A stretch of DNA of 58,514 nt from Bradyrhizobium sp. ARR65 (GTDB lineage: Bacteria > Pseudomonadota > Alphaproteobacteria > Rhizobiales > Xanthobacteraceae). Of the stretch, positions 31,708-40,655 are shown one piece after another; position 1 is the stretch's first letter; every line of letters starts with the position of its first letter. The stretch spans positions 238 to 58,751 of the forward strand of contig NZ_AWZU01000053.1 in NCBI RefSeq assembly GCF_000472385.1. The letters are read 5' to 3'. The translations under genes and the position numbers were made by a program. Below the pieces are notes generated by a model. The model searched no databases. It saw nothing but the letters and a program-made list of their open reading frames with translations, and was not told where the DNA came from.

Positions 31708-32484
31708 ATGGACTCTCTCAATCCCGAAAACCCGTCCCTCATCGTCGAAGCGCCAAAGAGGCGCCGTGTCTGGCATTTCTGGGGCACCACGTTATGGGGC
31801 GTATTCGCCTTCGCCGCATTGTTCGTCGGTCAGATCGCGGTCGTGGGTTATGTGGTCCTGAAAAAGGGTGACGGGATCTCCATTGAGGAGGCGATCCGGG
31901 ATGCTGCAGGCAGCGGCACGACGATTTCGCTCTCGGTGATCATGGGGCTGCCGGCGGTGGTCGCGGCGCTCTGGCTTGCGATCCGCTTCACGACGAGGCC
32001 ATTTGCCGACTACCTCGCGCTGCGCTGGACGCCCTGGAAAAACCTCCTGATCGGTGCGATCGGCCTCGTTGCCATACTTGGCCTTTGGGAGCTCTTGTCT
32101 CGCCTGGTCGGCCACGAGAGCTCGCCGGACTTCATGGTCAATGTCTTGAAATCGGCGCGCAGCGACGGTGCGCTCTGGCTGTTGATCGTCGCCTTCTGCG
32201 TCGCTGCACCGGTCTCGGAAGAACTTTTCGCGCGCGGTTTTCTCTATCGCGGCTGGTCGGAGACGGTTCTTGGCCCGATTGGCGCGATCGTTCTGTCGTC
32301 GCTGGTGTGGACGAGCCTGCACCTGCAATATGATTGGTACTTCTTCGCCGAAGTGTTCATGCTGGGTCTCTGGTTCGGATACTTGCGCTACCGCAGTGGC
32401 TCGACCTGGCTGACGATCGTCCTGCATGGGCTGAACAATCTCGGAGCTGTGATCCAGACGATCTGGCTGGCGGGGCAGTCGTAG
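31708..32484 (+). CDS. CPBP-family intramembrane metalloprotease
   Basis: 258 residues from ATG 31708, ten bases after the aidB-like gene. About six to seven TM helices. CPBP (Abi) motifs are present: SEELFARGFLYRG (EExxxRG, about residue 172), WTSLHLQYDW with the second-motif His and HGLNN with the third-motif His. The family includes CAAX prenyl proteases and bacteriocin self-immunity proteins; the bacterial substrates are mostly unknown. The spacing suggests co-transcription with the upstream gene. Confidence 0.88.
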   Translation: MDSLNPENPSLIVEAPKRRRVWHFWGTTLWGVFAFAALFVGQIAVVGYVVLKKGDGISIEEAIRDAAGSGTTISLSVIMGLPAVVAALWLAIRFTTRPFADYLALRWTPWKNLLIGAIGLVAILGLWELLSRLVGHESSPDFMVNVLKSARSDGALWLLIVAFCVAAPVSEELFARGFLYRGWSETVLGPIGAIVLSSLVWTSLHLQYDWYFFAEVFMLGLWFGYLRYRSGSTWLTIVLHGLNNLGAVIQTIWLAGQS

Positions 32485-32542
32485 GCACCGTCTTTCCTCT
32501 CCGTCACAGCTATGACGAACGGCTGCGGGCTCCTTCCTAGCC

Positions 32543-33022
32543 TCAGCCCGTCCGCAAATTCGCCAGCCGGTCGAGTGCGCCCTGCAGGATGAAGATCGCG
32601 GCGTGCTCGTCGATCACCTCGGCGCGCTTGGCGCGGCTCACGTCCATGCCGATCAATTCGCGCTCGACCGCCGCCGTCGACAATCGCTCGTCCCACAGCG
32701 CAATCGGAAGCTCGGTGAGCTGCGACAGGTTGCGGGCAAAGGCGCGGGTCGATTGCGCGCGCGGGCCCTCGCTGCCGTCCATGTTGATGGGCAATCCCAG
32801 CACGAAGCCGGCCGCCTTGCGTTCCATGGCGATCGCGAGCAGCCGCGCCGCATCCGCCTTGAACGCTTTGCGCTTGATGGTCTGGACGCCGGTGGCGAGC
32901 CTGCGGTCCGGATCGGACACCGCGACGCCGATCGTCTTGGTGCCGAGATCAAGCCCGACCAGCGCGCCGCGCGCCGGCCAATGCGCGGCCGCGTCGATGA
33001 GGGGGAGGATAGGGGCAGGCAT
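32543..33022 (-). CDS. ruvX: Holliday junction resolvase-like RuvX (YqgF)
   Basis: 159 residues from ATG 33022. RNase H-like fold: LVGLDLGTKTIGVAVSD near residue 22, LGLPINMDGSEGPRAQSTRAFA and WDERLSTAAVERELI. DEHAAIFILQGALD closes the domain with the acidic residues of the YqgF active site. The family acts in 16S rRNA 5'-end processing and has been proposed as a resolvase. In related genomes it is divergent from gatC; here a nitronate monooxygenase and a dead EAL gene lie between. Confidence 0.94.
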   Translation of the reverse strand: MPAPILPLIDAAAHWPARGALVGLDLGTKTIGVAVSDPDRRLATGVQTIKRKAFKADAARLLAIAMERKAAGFVLGLPINMDGSEGPRAQSTRAFARNLSQLTELPIALWDERLSTAAVERELIGMDVSRAKRAEVIDEHAAIFILQGALDRLANLRTG

Positions 33023-33184
33023 GCTGCGGCATAACACGCAGGCCGGCGTTCAGGCAAAGCCGATCGCAGGCTCACATTCTGTTTTACGATCGAGACCGAC
33101 ATGTTCTCGATTATTGAATTCTCGCCGCGATCGGAGCGGACTAATGTGCCACGAAAGTCGCCTTCTCAATCGAAAGACCAAACC

Positions 33185-34261
33185 ATGTGGCCGGACCGCC
33201 GTTTGCTCAATCTCATCAAGACCGAATTTCCGATCGTGCTGGCGCCGATGGCGGGCGTCATGGATGCCGACCTCGTGATCGCGGTGGCGCAAGGAGGAGG
33301 GCTGGGGTCGCTGCCATGCGCGATGCTCTCGGCTGAGAAGGCGCGCGAGCAGGTCAACATCATCCGCCAGCGGGTCACAGCGCCCATCAACATGAACTTT
33401 TTCTGCCACCAACCCGTCGCCGCGGACGCCAAGCGCGAATCGGGTTGGCGAGAGCGGCTTGCATCCTATTACGGAGAGTTTGGGTTGGACCCTGCGGCGC
33501 CCGTCAACGCCGCCAACCGTGCGCCGTTCGATGCGGCGATGTGCGCGGTTGTCGAGGAGCTGAAGCCCGAGATCGTCAGCTTCCATTTCGGCCTGCCGGA
33601 GCCGGCGCTGCTCAAGCGCGTGAAGGCGGCCGGTTGTCTCGTGATGTCGTCGGCGACGATCGTCAAGGAAGCGATCTGGCTGGAGCAGAACGGCGCAGAC
33701 ATCATCATCGCACAAGGTGCCGAGGCCGGCGGCCATCGCGGCATGTTTCTCACCGACAACATCGCCGAACAGCCGGGTACGTTTGCGCTGGTACCGCAGG
33801 TGGTGGATGCGGTGAAGGTGCCGGTGATTGCCACCGGCGGCATCGCCGACGGGCGCGGCATCGCGGCGGCGTTCGCGCTCGGTGCTAGCGGGGTGCAGAT
33901 CGGCAGCGCCTATTTGCGCTGTCCGGAGTCCAAGGTGATCGCGCCTGCGCGGGCGGCGCTCGCCGATGCGCGCGACGATTCCACCGTGATCACCAATGTC
34001 ATGACCGGGCGTCCCGCGCGCGGCGTCGCCAACCGGGTCATGCGCGAGGTTGGCCCGATTTCGCCTGATGCGCCGTCCTTTCCCCATGCCGCGACCGCGC
34101 TGGCGCCGCTGCGCCAGGCCGCGGAGAAGCAGGGGCGGATCGATTTCACCAATCTCTGGGCGGGGCAGGCGGTACGGATGGGACGCGATGTGCCGGCGAC
34201 CGAACTGACCCGCGCGCTGGCGGGCGAAGCGCTTTCGCGCATGCGTGCGCTTTCTGCGTAG
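33185..34261 (+). CDS. Nitronate monooxygenase (2-nitropropane dioxygenase family)
   Basis: 358 residues from ATG 33185. TIM barrel with FMN contacts: IVLAPMAGVMDADLVIAVAQGGGLGSLPCAM at the N-terminus, GAEAGGHRGMF near residue 180 (catalytic-region His) and ATGGIADGRGIAAAFALGASGVQIGSAYL near residue 218. TNVMTGRPARGVANR follows. It would oxidise alkyl nitronates such as propionate-3-nitronate with FMN and oxygen. No strong RBS is visible, so the start is less sure than the family. Confidence 0.9.
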   Translation: MWPDRRLLNLIKTEFPIVLAPMAGVMDADLVIAVAQGGGLGSLPCAMLSAEKAREQVNIIRQRVTAPINMNFFCHQPVAADAKRESGWRERLASYYGEFGLDPAAPVNAANRAPFDAAMCAVVEELKPEIVSFHFGLPEPALLKRVKAAGCLVMSSATIVKEAIWLEQNGADIIIAQGAEAGGHRGMFLTDNIAEQPGTFALVPQVVDAVKVPVIATGGIADGRGIAAAFALGASGVQIGSAYLRCPESKVIAPARAALADARDDSTVITNVMTGRPARGVANRVMREVGPISPDAPSFPHAATALAPLRQAAEKQGRIDFTNLWAGQAVRMGRDVPATELTRALAGEALSRMRALSA

Positions 34262-34459
34262 CGTAATACCGAAGCGGGGTCGATGGGTCTCCGGCGCGCT
34301 GTCGCCCTCCAGCGCGAAGGCGGCGACAGAATAGCTGATTATTAGGGAGGATCCCTCTCCAGCCCGCCGCGCGGTGCGAGCAAACGCTTTCCACACCGTT
34401 GGAGCGATAGGCTTTCCGTCCAACATGCTCACTCGTCTGCGCAAGTCCACGTCGCTGCC

Positions 34460-34943
34460 TTGCAAGACAGGTCCAAGGTTAGACGATGCGCCCACGATTT
34501 GTCTGCGGCCGAAACCCCGGAACTGCCGCTCGCCGCGCTCGAGCGGGCAAACGACGCCATTGTGTTCGTCGATGGCGATTTCCGCGTGAGTTAGTTCGGC
34601 GTCGCGATCGAGACGATGAATGCGATCCGCGAGTTGAAGATCGACCGCAGCTTCATGCAGGACGTCGAGAAGGACGGCTGCCAAGGCCATCGTGACCACG
34701 GTGGCGCGCGTGGGCCAGAGTTTGCACCTCACCGTCGTCGCGGAAGGTGGTGAGATCGGGGAACAGCCCAATCTGCTCAGCGAACTCGGATGCGACGCCG
34801 TTCAGGGTTTTCTCTATGCGCGAGCGCTCTCGCCCTCCGCCTTCGGGCGATGGCTTGAGATGCTCAAGCGCATCGGTCACGGCCTATCTCCGCAGGCCGG
34901 CGTTGTTTCGGCGGGGCTCTCCGCGGCAAAACGAGCCGGTTAG
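34460..34943 (+). pseudogene. Remnant of a PAS/EAL cyclic-di-GMP phosphodiesterase
   Basis: The first frame (from about 34460 to the TAG at 34592) encodes LPLAALERANDAIVFVDGDFRVS, a PAS start typical of DosP-like proteins. Directly after it comes an EAL-domain piece, AIRELKIDRSFMQDVEKDG. After a frameshift near 34680 the EAL end follows (VARVGQSLHLTVVAEGGE...GCDAVQGFLYARALSPSAFGRWL). The GGDEF part and most of EAL are missing. The order of parts shows an internal deletion plus stop and frameshift: a dead gene between nitronate monooxygenase and gatC. Confidence 0.78.
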
Positions 34944-35071
34944 CCCCCATCGTCGGCTCCCCCCGACGCCGATCCAGCGAGGAAAAGCGGGCTGACAGGC
35001 GTCTGCGGTTGCGGTGCAAAACCGGGCTCTGCTATACGGCAGGGTGAATCTGCCGTTTGAGGCCTTATATA

Positions 35072-35359
35072 ATGTCTGTCGACGCCGATACCGTTCGCCG
35101 CATCGCGCATTTGGCGCGGATCAAGGTGACCGCTTCAGAGGTTCCGCACCTGCAGGGCGAGCTGAACGCGATTCTGTCCTTCGTCGAGCAATTGTCGGAG
35201 GTCGATGTCGCCGGCGTGGAGCCGATGACATCGGTGATGCCGATGGAGATGAAGAAACGGGTCGACGTGGTCAATGATGGCGAGATCCCCGATGATATCG
35301 TCAAGAATGCGCCGGCGACGGACAACCATTTCTTCCTGGTGCCGAAGGTCGTCGAATAG
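35072..35359 (+). CDS. gatC: Aspartyl/glutamyl-tRNA(Asn/Gln) amidotransferase subunit C
   Basis: 95 residues from ATG 35072. MSVDADTVRRIAHLARIKVTASEVPHLQGELNAIL is the standard GatC start; VEPMTSVMPM and NHFFLVPKVVE close it. It is a scaffold that stabilises the GatA-GatB complex for transamidation of misacylated tRNA. It opens the gat operon, with 53 bases to the next gene. Confidence 0.96.
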   Translation: MSVDADTVRRIAHLARIKVTASEVPHLQGELNAILSFVEQLSEVDVAGVEPMTSVMPMEMKKRVDVVNDGEIPDDIVKNAPATDNHFFLVPKVVE

Positions 35360-35412
35360 TCTAGTCGCGCCTTCGGATTCGAAGTGCGCAATTACCCGAG
35401 ACAGGAAGTCCG

Positions 35413-35631
35413 ATGTGTCTGCTCTGCGACGATGAAAAGGCCTATCAGGCCTACATGAATTATCTCGACGCGATGGAGCGGCAGGGCAAGGCCGCCGATC
35501 CGGAAACTGCGGTCAATGCCGTGCTCGATCAACTCGAGGCGCAGGCGCAAGCCAACGCGCGTGCCAAGCAAGACGATCCCAAAAACGACAAGACCCTGTC
35601 TCCGTTCTTCTGCAGCCCGATCAATAAATGA
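35413..35631 (+). CDS. Small conserved protein between gatC and gatA (72 aa)
   Basis: ATG 35413 with AGGAAG upstream. It begins MCLLCDDEKAYQAYMNYLDAMERQG with an N-terminal CxxC, continues as a helix and ends in a Lys/Asp-rich tail with FFCSPINK. Its stop overlaps the gatA start (ATGA), so translation is coupled to the amidotransferase. I recognise no named family. The position inside gatCAB suggests a helper role or merely a carried gene. Confidence 0.75.
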   Translation: MCLLCDDEKAYQAYMNYLDAMERQGKAADPETAVNAVLDQLEAQAQANARAKQDDPKNDKTLSPFFCSPINK

Positions 35632-37103
35632 CCGCTCTCACATCGCTGACGCTCGCCGAGGCCCGCGAGGGCCTTGCGAAAAAATCGTTCACGTCGCTGG
35701 AACTGACCGACGCCCATCTGAAGGCGATGGAGGAGGCGCGTGCGCTCAACGCCTTCGTGCTGGAGACGCCGGACCAGGCGCGCGCCATGGCGCGCGAGGC
35801 GGATAGCCGGATCATCAAGGGCGACGGCGGGCCGCTCGCGGGCATTCCGCTTGGCATCAAGGATCTGTTCGCGACCAAGGGCGTGCGCACCACCGCCTGC
35901 TCGAAGATTCTCGGAGACTTCGTGCCGACATATGAGTCCACTGTCACGGCGCAGCTCTGGCGCGACGGCGCGGTCATGCTGGGCAAGCTCAACAATGACG
36001 AGTTCGCCATGGGCTCGTCGAACGAGACCTCCTGCTTCGGCCCGGTGGCAAACCCCTGGCGGCGCGAGGGCTCCACTACGACGCTGGTGCCGGGCGGCTC
36101 CTCAGGCGGCTCGGCGTCGGCGGTCGCCGCGCTGCTCTGCATGGGCGCCACCGCAACCGATACCGGCGGCTCGATCCGCCAACCTGCGGCCTTCACCGCG
36201 ACCGTCGGCATCAAGCCGACCTATGGCCGCTGTTCGCGCTGGGGCATTGTCGCCTTTGCATCCTCGCTCGATCAGGCGGGTCCGATCGCGCGCAGCGTGC
36301 GCGATGCCGCGCTGCTGTTGCGTTCGATGGCCGGCCACGATCCGAAGGACACGACCTCGGTGGATGCGCCCGTGCCCGACTATGAGGCTGCGGTTGGAAG
36401 ATCGGTGAAGGGCATGAAGATCGGCATCCCCAAGGAGTATCGCCTCGACGGCATGCCGGCCGAGATCGAAAAGCTCTGGAGCGAGGGCGCTGCCTGGCTG
36501 AAGGCGGCCGGCGCCGAGCTGGTCGAAGTGTCGCTGCCGCACACCAAATATGCGCTGCCGGCCTATTACATCGTCGCGCCGGCGGAAGCCTCCTCGAACC
36601 TCGCGCGCTATGACGGCGTGCGTTACGGGCTGCGCGTGCCGGGCGGCAGCATCAGCGACATGTATGAGAACACCCGCGCCGCCGGTTTCGGCGCCGAGGT
36701 GCGCCGCCGTGTCATGATCGGCACTTATGTGCTCTCAGCCGGTTATTACGACGCCTATTATCTGCGTGCGCAAAAGGTACGTACCCTGATCAAGAAGGAC
36801 TTTGAGGAGTTGTTTGCGAAGGGCATCAACGCGATCCTCACGCCCGCGACGCCGTCGGCGGCCTTCGGTCTCGGCGAGAAGGGTGGCGGCGATCCGGTCG
36901 AGATGTATCTGAACGACATCTTCACGGTGACCGTGAACATGGCGGGCCTGCCCGGCATCGCGGTGCCCGCCGGCAAGGATGCACAGGGTTTGCCGCTGGC
37001 GCTGCAGTTGATCGGAAAACCCTTTGACGAGGAGACGCTCTTCTCCCTGGGCGAGGTGATCGAGCAGGCGGCGGGGCGCTTTACGCCCGAGAGGTGGTGG
37101 TGA
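35628..37103 (+). CDS. gatA: Glutamyl-tRNA(Gln)/aspartyl-tRNA(Asn) amidotransferase subunit A
   Basis: 491 residues from ATG 35628. Amidase-signature triad Lys78 (GIKDL), Ser158 (GGSSGGSASA) and Ser182 (DTGGSIRQPA). GatA-specific stretches include LNNDEFAMGSSNETSCFGPV and IKPTYGRCSRWGIVAFASSLDQAGPI. It releases ammonia from glutamine or asparagine for GatB. Start and stop both overlap small neighbouring genes. Confidence 0.97.
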   Translation: MTALTSLTLAEAREGLAKKSFTSLELTDAHLKAMEEARALNAFVLETPDQARAMAREADSRIIKGDGGPLAGIPLGIKDLFATKGVRTTACSKILGDFVPTYESTVTAQLWRDGAVMLGKLNNDEFAMGSSNETSCFGPVANPWRREGSTTTLVPGGSSGGSASAVAALLCMGATATDTGGSIRQPAAFTATVGIKPTYGRCSRWGIVAFASSLDQAGPIARSVRDAALLLRSMAGHDPKDTTSVDAPVPDYEAAVGRSVKGMKIGIPKEYRLDGMPAEIEKLWSEGAAWLKAAGAELVEVSLPHTKYALPAYYIVAPAEASSNLARYDGVRYGLRVPGGSISDMYENTRAAGFGAEVRRRVMIGTYVLSAGYYDAYYLRAQKVRTLIKKDFEELFAKGINAILTPATPSAAFGLGEKGGGDPVEMYLNDIFTVTVNMAGLPGIAVPAGKDAQGLPLALQLIGKPFDEETLFSLGEVIEQAAGRFTPERWW

Positions 37104-37399
37104 GCACCGCGGCGTTCAAGGCGAGCCTGTCGGGCGCATCGCCCGCGCCTGCGCTGGCGCCGCCGCTCGCGGCGCTCTGGTGGGCGGCTAAGGGCGACTG
37201 GGACAAGGCCCACAAGATCGTCCAGGACGAGACGACGCGCGAGGCGGCCTGGGTGCATGCCTATCTGCACCGCGTCGAAGGCGATCTTGGCAACGCCGGC
37301 TACTGGTACCGGCAGGCGGGCCAGCCGGTGGCGAAGGATTCTCTGGAGACCGAATGGGAGCGGATCGCTTCCGCCCTCATCGAGGATGGCAAGGCATGA
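37100..37399 (+). CDS. Small conserved hypothetical protein between gatA and gatB (99 aa)
   Basis: Three consecutive in-frame GTG codons (37094, 37097, 37100) precede it; the last overlaps the gatA stop as GTGA. Residues: a Pro/Ala-rich start, then PPLAALWWAAKGDWDKAHKIVQDE and AAWVHAYLHRVEGDLGNAGYWYRQAGQPV. This Trp-rich helical pattern is one I recognise as a widespread conserved hypothetical. Its stop overlaps the gatB start (ATGA). Function unknown; TPR-like helices are possible. Confidence 0.8.
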   Translation: MSTAAFKASLSGASPAPALAPPLAALWWAAKGDWDKAHKIVQDETTREAAWVHAYLHRVEGDLGNAGYWYRQAGQPVAKDSLETEWERIASALIEDGKA

Positions 37400-38874
37400 C
37401 GGCAGCAAGCGGCAAGCTGATCAAGGGCGCAACCGGCGACTGGGAGATCGTAATCGGCATGGAGGTGCATGCCCAAGTCACCTCCAAGTCAAAACTGTTC
37501 TCCGGCGCCTCCACCGCCTTTGGCGGCGAGCCGAACAGCCATGTCTCGCTGGTGGATGCCGCGATGCCCGGCATGCTGCCTGTCATCAACGAGGAATGCG
37601 TCAAGCAGGCGGTGCGCACGGGGCTGGGTCTGAACGCCAAGATCAACCTGCGTTCGGTGTTCGACCGCAAGAACTATTTCTATCCCGACCTGCCGCAGGG
37701 GTACCAGATCAGCCAATACAAATCGCCTATTGTCGGCGAGGGCGAGGTGACGGTCGAACTCGACGGCGGCAAGACCGCGACCATCGGCATCGAGCGGCTG
37801 CATCTGGAACAGGACGCCGGCAAGTCGCTGCACGACCAGTCGCCGAGCCTATCCTATGTCGATCTCAACCGCTCGGGCGTCGCGCTGATGGAGATCGTCT
37901 CCAAGCCCGATATCCGCGACGCCGAGCAGGCCAAGGCCTATGTGACCAAGCTGCGCTCGATCCTGCGCTATCTCGGTACCTGCGACGGCGACATGGAGAA
38001 GGGAAACTTGCGCGCCGACGTCAACGTCTCGGTGCGCAAGGTCGGTGGACCGCTCGGCACCCGCTGCGAAATCAAGAACATGAACTCGATCAACTTCATC
38101 GGACAGGCGATCGAGTATGAGGCGCGCCGGCAAGTGGAGATCCTCGAAGATGGCGGCGCGATCGAGCAGGAGACGCGCCTGTTCGACCCCAACAAGGGCG
38201 AAACGCGTTCGATGCGCACCAAGGAAGAGGCGCACGACTACCGCTATTTCCCTGATCCCGACCTGCTGCCGCTTGAGTTCAGCCAAGCCTTCGTCGACGA
38301 GCTGAAAGCGAAGCTTCCGGAGCTGCCGGACCAGAAGAAGGCGCGCTTCATCGCCGATCTCGGGCTGTCGCCCTATGACGCCGGCGTCCTGGTCGCCGAG
38401 CGCGAGAGCGCCGACTTCTACGAAGCGGTGCTCGCCAAGCTCGCCGACGCCAAGCGCGACGGCAAGGTTGCCGCCAACTGGGTGATCAACGAGCTGTTCG
38501 GCCGCCTCAACAAGGAGGGGAAGGACATCGCGTCCTCGCCGGTTTCGGCCGCGCAATTGGCTGCCATCATCGATCTGATCGGGGAGGGCACCATCTCCGG
38601 CAAGATCGCCAAGGACCTGTTCGAGATCGTCTGGCTGGAGGGCGGTGATCCCAAGCGCCTCGTCGAGGAGCGCGGCATGAAGCAGGTGACCGACGTCGGC
38701 GCGATCGAGAGGGTGGTCGACGGTATCATTGCCGCCAACCCCGACAAGGTCGAGCAGGCGCGCGCAAAGCCCGCGGCGATCCAATGGTTCGTCGGCCAGG
38801 TCATGAAATCGACCGGCGGCAAGGCCGATCCCAAGGCCGTCAATGCGCTGCTGAAGGAAAAGCTCGGCGTGTAA
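37396..38874 (+). CDS. gatB: Aspartyl/glutamyl-tRNA amidotransferase subunit B
   Basis: 492 residues from ATG 37396. IGMEVHAQVTSKSKLFSGAS near the start and DAAMPGMLPVINEECVKQAV are standard. RKNYFYPDLPQGYQISQY follows, then EDAGKSLHD, DLNRSGVALMEIVSKPD, and a C-terminal YqeY-type helical tail (GKIAKDLFEIVWLEGGDPKRLVEERG). It phosphorylates and amidates Glu-tRNA(Gln) or Asp-tRNA(Asn). Last gene of the operon. Confidence 0.97.
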   Translation: MTAASGKLIKGATGDWEIVIGMEVHAQVTSKSKLFSGASTAFGGEPNSHVSLVDAAMPGMLPVINEECVKQAVRTGLGLNAKINLRSVFDRKNYFYPDLPQGYQISQYKSPIVGEGEVTVELDGGKTATIGIERLHLEQDAGKSLHDQSPSLSYVDLNRSGVALMEIVSKPDIRDAEQAKAYVTKLRSILRYLGTCDGDMEKGNLRADVNVSVRKVGGPLGTRCEIKNMNSINFIGQAIEYEARRQVEILEDGGAIEQETRLFDPNKGETRSMRTKEEAHDYRYFPDPDLLPLEFSQAFVDELKAKLPELPDQKKARFIADLGLSPYDAGVLVAERESADFYEAVLAKLADAKRDGKVAANWVINELFGRLNKEGKDIASSPVSAAQLAAIIDLIGEGTISGKIAKDLFEIVWLEGGDPKRLVEERGMKQVTDVGAIERVVDGIIAANPDKVEQARAKPAAIQWFVGQVMKSTGGKADPKAVNALLKEKLGV

Positions 38875-38903
38875 GTCGTCGGGTTTCGGACGGACTTTCC
38901 ACA

Positions 38904-38942
38904 CGTCATGCCCCGCGAATGCGGGGCATCCAGCAACCCGTG
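38904..38942. repeat. Dispersed repeat (GCGGGGCATCCAG family), short copy
   Basis: CCCCGC-GAAT-GCGGGG hairpin (38911-38926) followed by CATCCAGCAACCC, the same core as at 1929-2009. It is 30 bases after gatB and could also end the transcript. Confidence 0.6.
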
Positions 38943-39619
38943 ACGCCCGTTGCGAATTCACGATGCGCGCCGCGGCGTACTGCATCGCCCCGGTCCCGTC
39001 TACGCCAAGGCTTCGACGAGGCTCACGAGTCCGGGGCGCGCCGGAGCTTCAGCACAGGCGGCAAGCCGGGCGATCACAGCTTGACGAGCGGCTCGAGGCC
39101 ATTGCTGCACGCCACTTCGGCGGACGTACCAAGTCGCGCTTCGCCGTCAATCGGCACTCCGCCGATCACGAATCGACCGCCTCGATTCGCCCGTGACGGT
39201 GCTCTCTCGCCCCCCGCGAGGCGGCTTTGCAGGGTTACTCCCAAAATTTTTTTCATTGCCGAAAATCGCGACTCGGACTTCGAACAAGCGTCGTCCGCGG
39301 GGCTTTCGCTGATCGCAGCAACATCATCGTCGCAAGAAGCGCATCATCGATGAATGCAAAAAACCGCTGCGGCACAGGCACTTCTTGAATTCTCGACAAA
39401 TGGAAGCGTCGATCTTTGCCGCACTTCTTGCATCGCTGCTCGCAATCTTCGCGTTGTGTTGAGTCGATGCGCACTGCACGCACACGGATCGACGCGTCAA
39501 CACTTCCTTAAGCGGGACGCTGTTTTTTTCGCCGTGTTGGTGTATTCGGGATGTCGTGCATCTCGATTCCCGGGTGCACGCAGCGAATGATAGCCATCTC
39601 ACTTAGATCGGAGGGCACT
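38943..39619. other. Gene-poor stretch upstream of the Lys-rich gene
   Basis: About 680 bases. Short frames exist on both strands (for example 39074-39256 minus, with GGRFVIGGVPIDGEARLG), but none has an RBS plus a recognisable family. It looks like eroded sequence, with lower GC after 39240. Confidence 0.5.
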
Positions 39620-39712
39620 ATGGCTAAGAAAGCGAAGAAGGCGAAGAAGGCGAAGAGCGCAGTGAAGAAGACTGCGAAGAAGACCCGCAAGGTCGCCAAG
39701 AAGAAGAAGTAA
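39620..39712 (+). CDS. 30-aa Lys-rich histone H1-like peptide
   Basis: ATG 39620 follows GGAGGG (39610-39615). The product begins MAKKAKKAKKAK and is made of repeats of KKAK/KKTA; more than half the residues are Lys, most others Ala. It resembles the C-terminal tails of eukaryotic H1, chlamydial Hc1 and the TopA tail in this window. It probably binds DNA or RNA non-specifically. Many Bradyrhizobium genomes carry such mini-histones. An inverted repeat of TGCCGGCA at 39730-39753 follows. Confidence 0.7.
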   Translation: MAKKAKKAKKAKSAVKKTAKKTRKVAKKKK

Positions 39713-40190
39713 GCCTCGCCTGGCTTACGAATGCCGGCAGGCTTGTTGCCGGCACGTCATTGGAGCCGATGGGAGATCCTGGTAGCTCCGATTGACGAAA
39801 GAGGGTGTCGGCGAGACATCAGGTCGAGCGGCCGGACCATCACTTTCGAAGGCTTCGCCTCGCAAAGCCGGTCCGGCAGAAGAAACAAGGTTTCTTCGTT
39901 CGATGCGGATCCTCGATTAGAGGACCGCAGTTTCACCGGGGCTCATCTCCGGATGAGATCTGGTCCTGACGTGTTCGCCGACGCCCTCGTTCCCCCGAAG
40001 GCGAAAAAACGTCAGCGAGCCTTCCCTTTCTTTCCCCGACATTGATAGCAAGCATTCAAGCGTGGTGGGCGTTTCGTCTTGCCGCCGATATCGCCCGTTG
40101 TCCCAGCCAAGCGAACTTCCGGCAACACTCAACGGGTCGCTGCGTCCGATGGCAGGCTACGCGCAGAGCCGGGAGCCATCACAGGCCGGC
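39713..40190. other. Gene-poor stretch with a TGCCGGCA hairpin
   Basis: TGCCGGCA occurs twice (near 39731 and 39746) and can form a stem-loop after the Lys-rich gene. The rest of about 480 bases has no supportable gene. Confidence 0.5.
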
Positions 40191-40304
40191 GTCATTGCGA
40201 AGACAGTCAAACGTTGCTCGCCGTGCCCGGGCTTGTCCTGGGTATCCACGTCTTTCTTCGTCGCAACAAAATCGTGGACGGCCAGGACGAGCCCGGACAT
40301 GACG
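40191..40304. repeat. Dispersed repeat family C
   Basis: GTCATTGCGAAGACAG...CCGGGCTTGTCCTGG near the left and GGCCAGGACGAGCCCGGACATGAC at the right form long inverted arms. The type (GGGCTTGTCC/GGACAAGCCC) is one I know from Bradyrhizobium intergenic regions. A fragment occurs near 29890. Confidence 0.6.
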
Positions 40305-40655
40305 CGGGCGGCTGGGTGTTGCCTAATGGGTCCCTGCTTTCCGCAAGCTTTCGCGCCGACGAGAAGGGAAGCTCGCGATTGATGCCGCAATGGTTATCGC
40401 GAACCGAACCGGCACGGTAAACCGAATCTCTCGAAGCGGCAGGAAGCCTTGCAATTCCGGCACTTCTAGAACTCAGCGGGTAGGCAGGGGCACGCCGCGT
40501 TTACGTCCGGTTCATCGCACCTCTTAAACTGCCTTTCAAATTTGATCGGTCATGATCTGCCTCAACAAGCCCGCAGCGGCTTGGGGGATAGTGACAGAAG
40601 TGGACAGGGGCCGCGGCTCGCACGAGCTGCGGCAAGAAGAAAAAGGGGAGTGCGT

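Noticed and set aside
33050..34771. 573-codon minus-strand frame
   Set aside because: Antisense to nitronate monooxygenase and the EAL relic; composition only.
38943..39260. Minus-strand frame with GGRFVIGGVPIDGEARLG (39074-39256)
   Set aside because: Looks protein-like for about 30 residues, but has no RBS, no family I know and a repeat-rich neighbourhood.
39400..39462. 20-codon hydrophobic frame (MEASIFAALLASLLAIFALC)
   Set aside because: Could be a toxin-like peptide, but no RBS, promoter or antisense RNA partner is visible.
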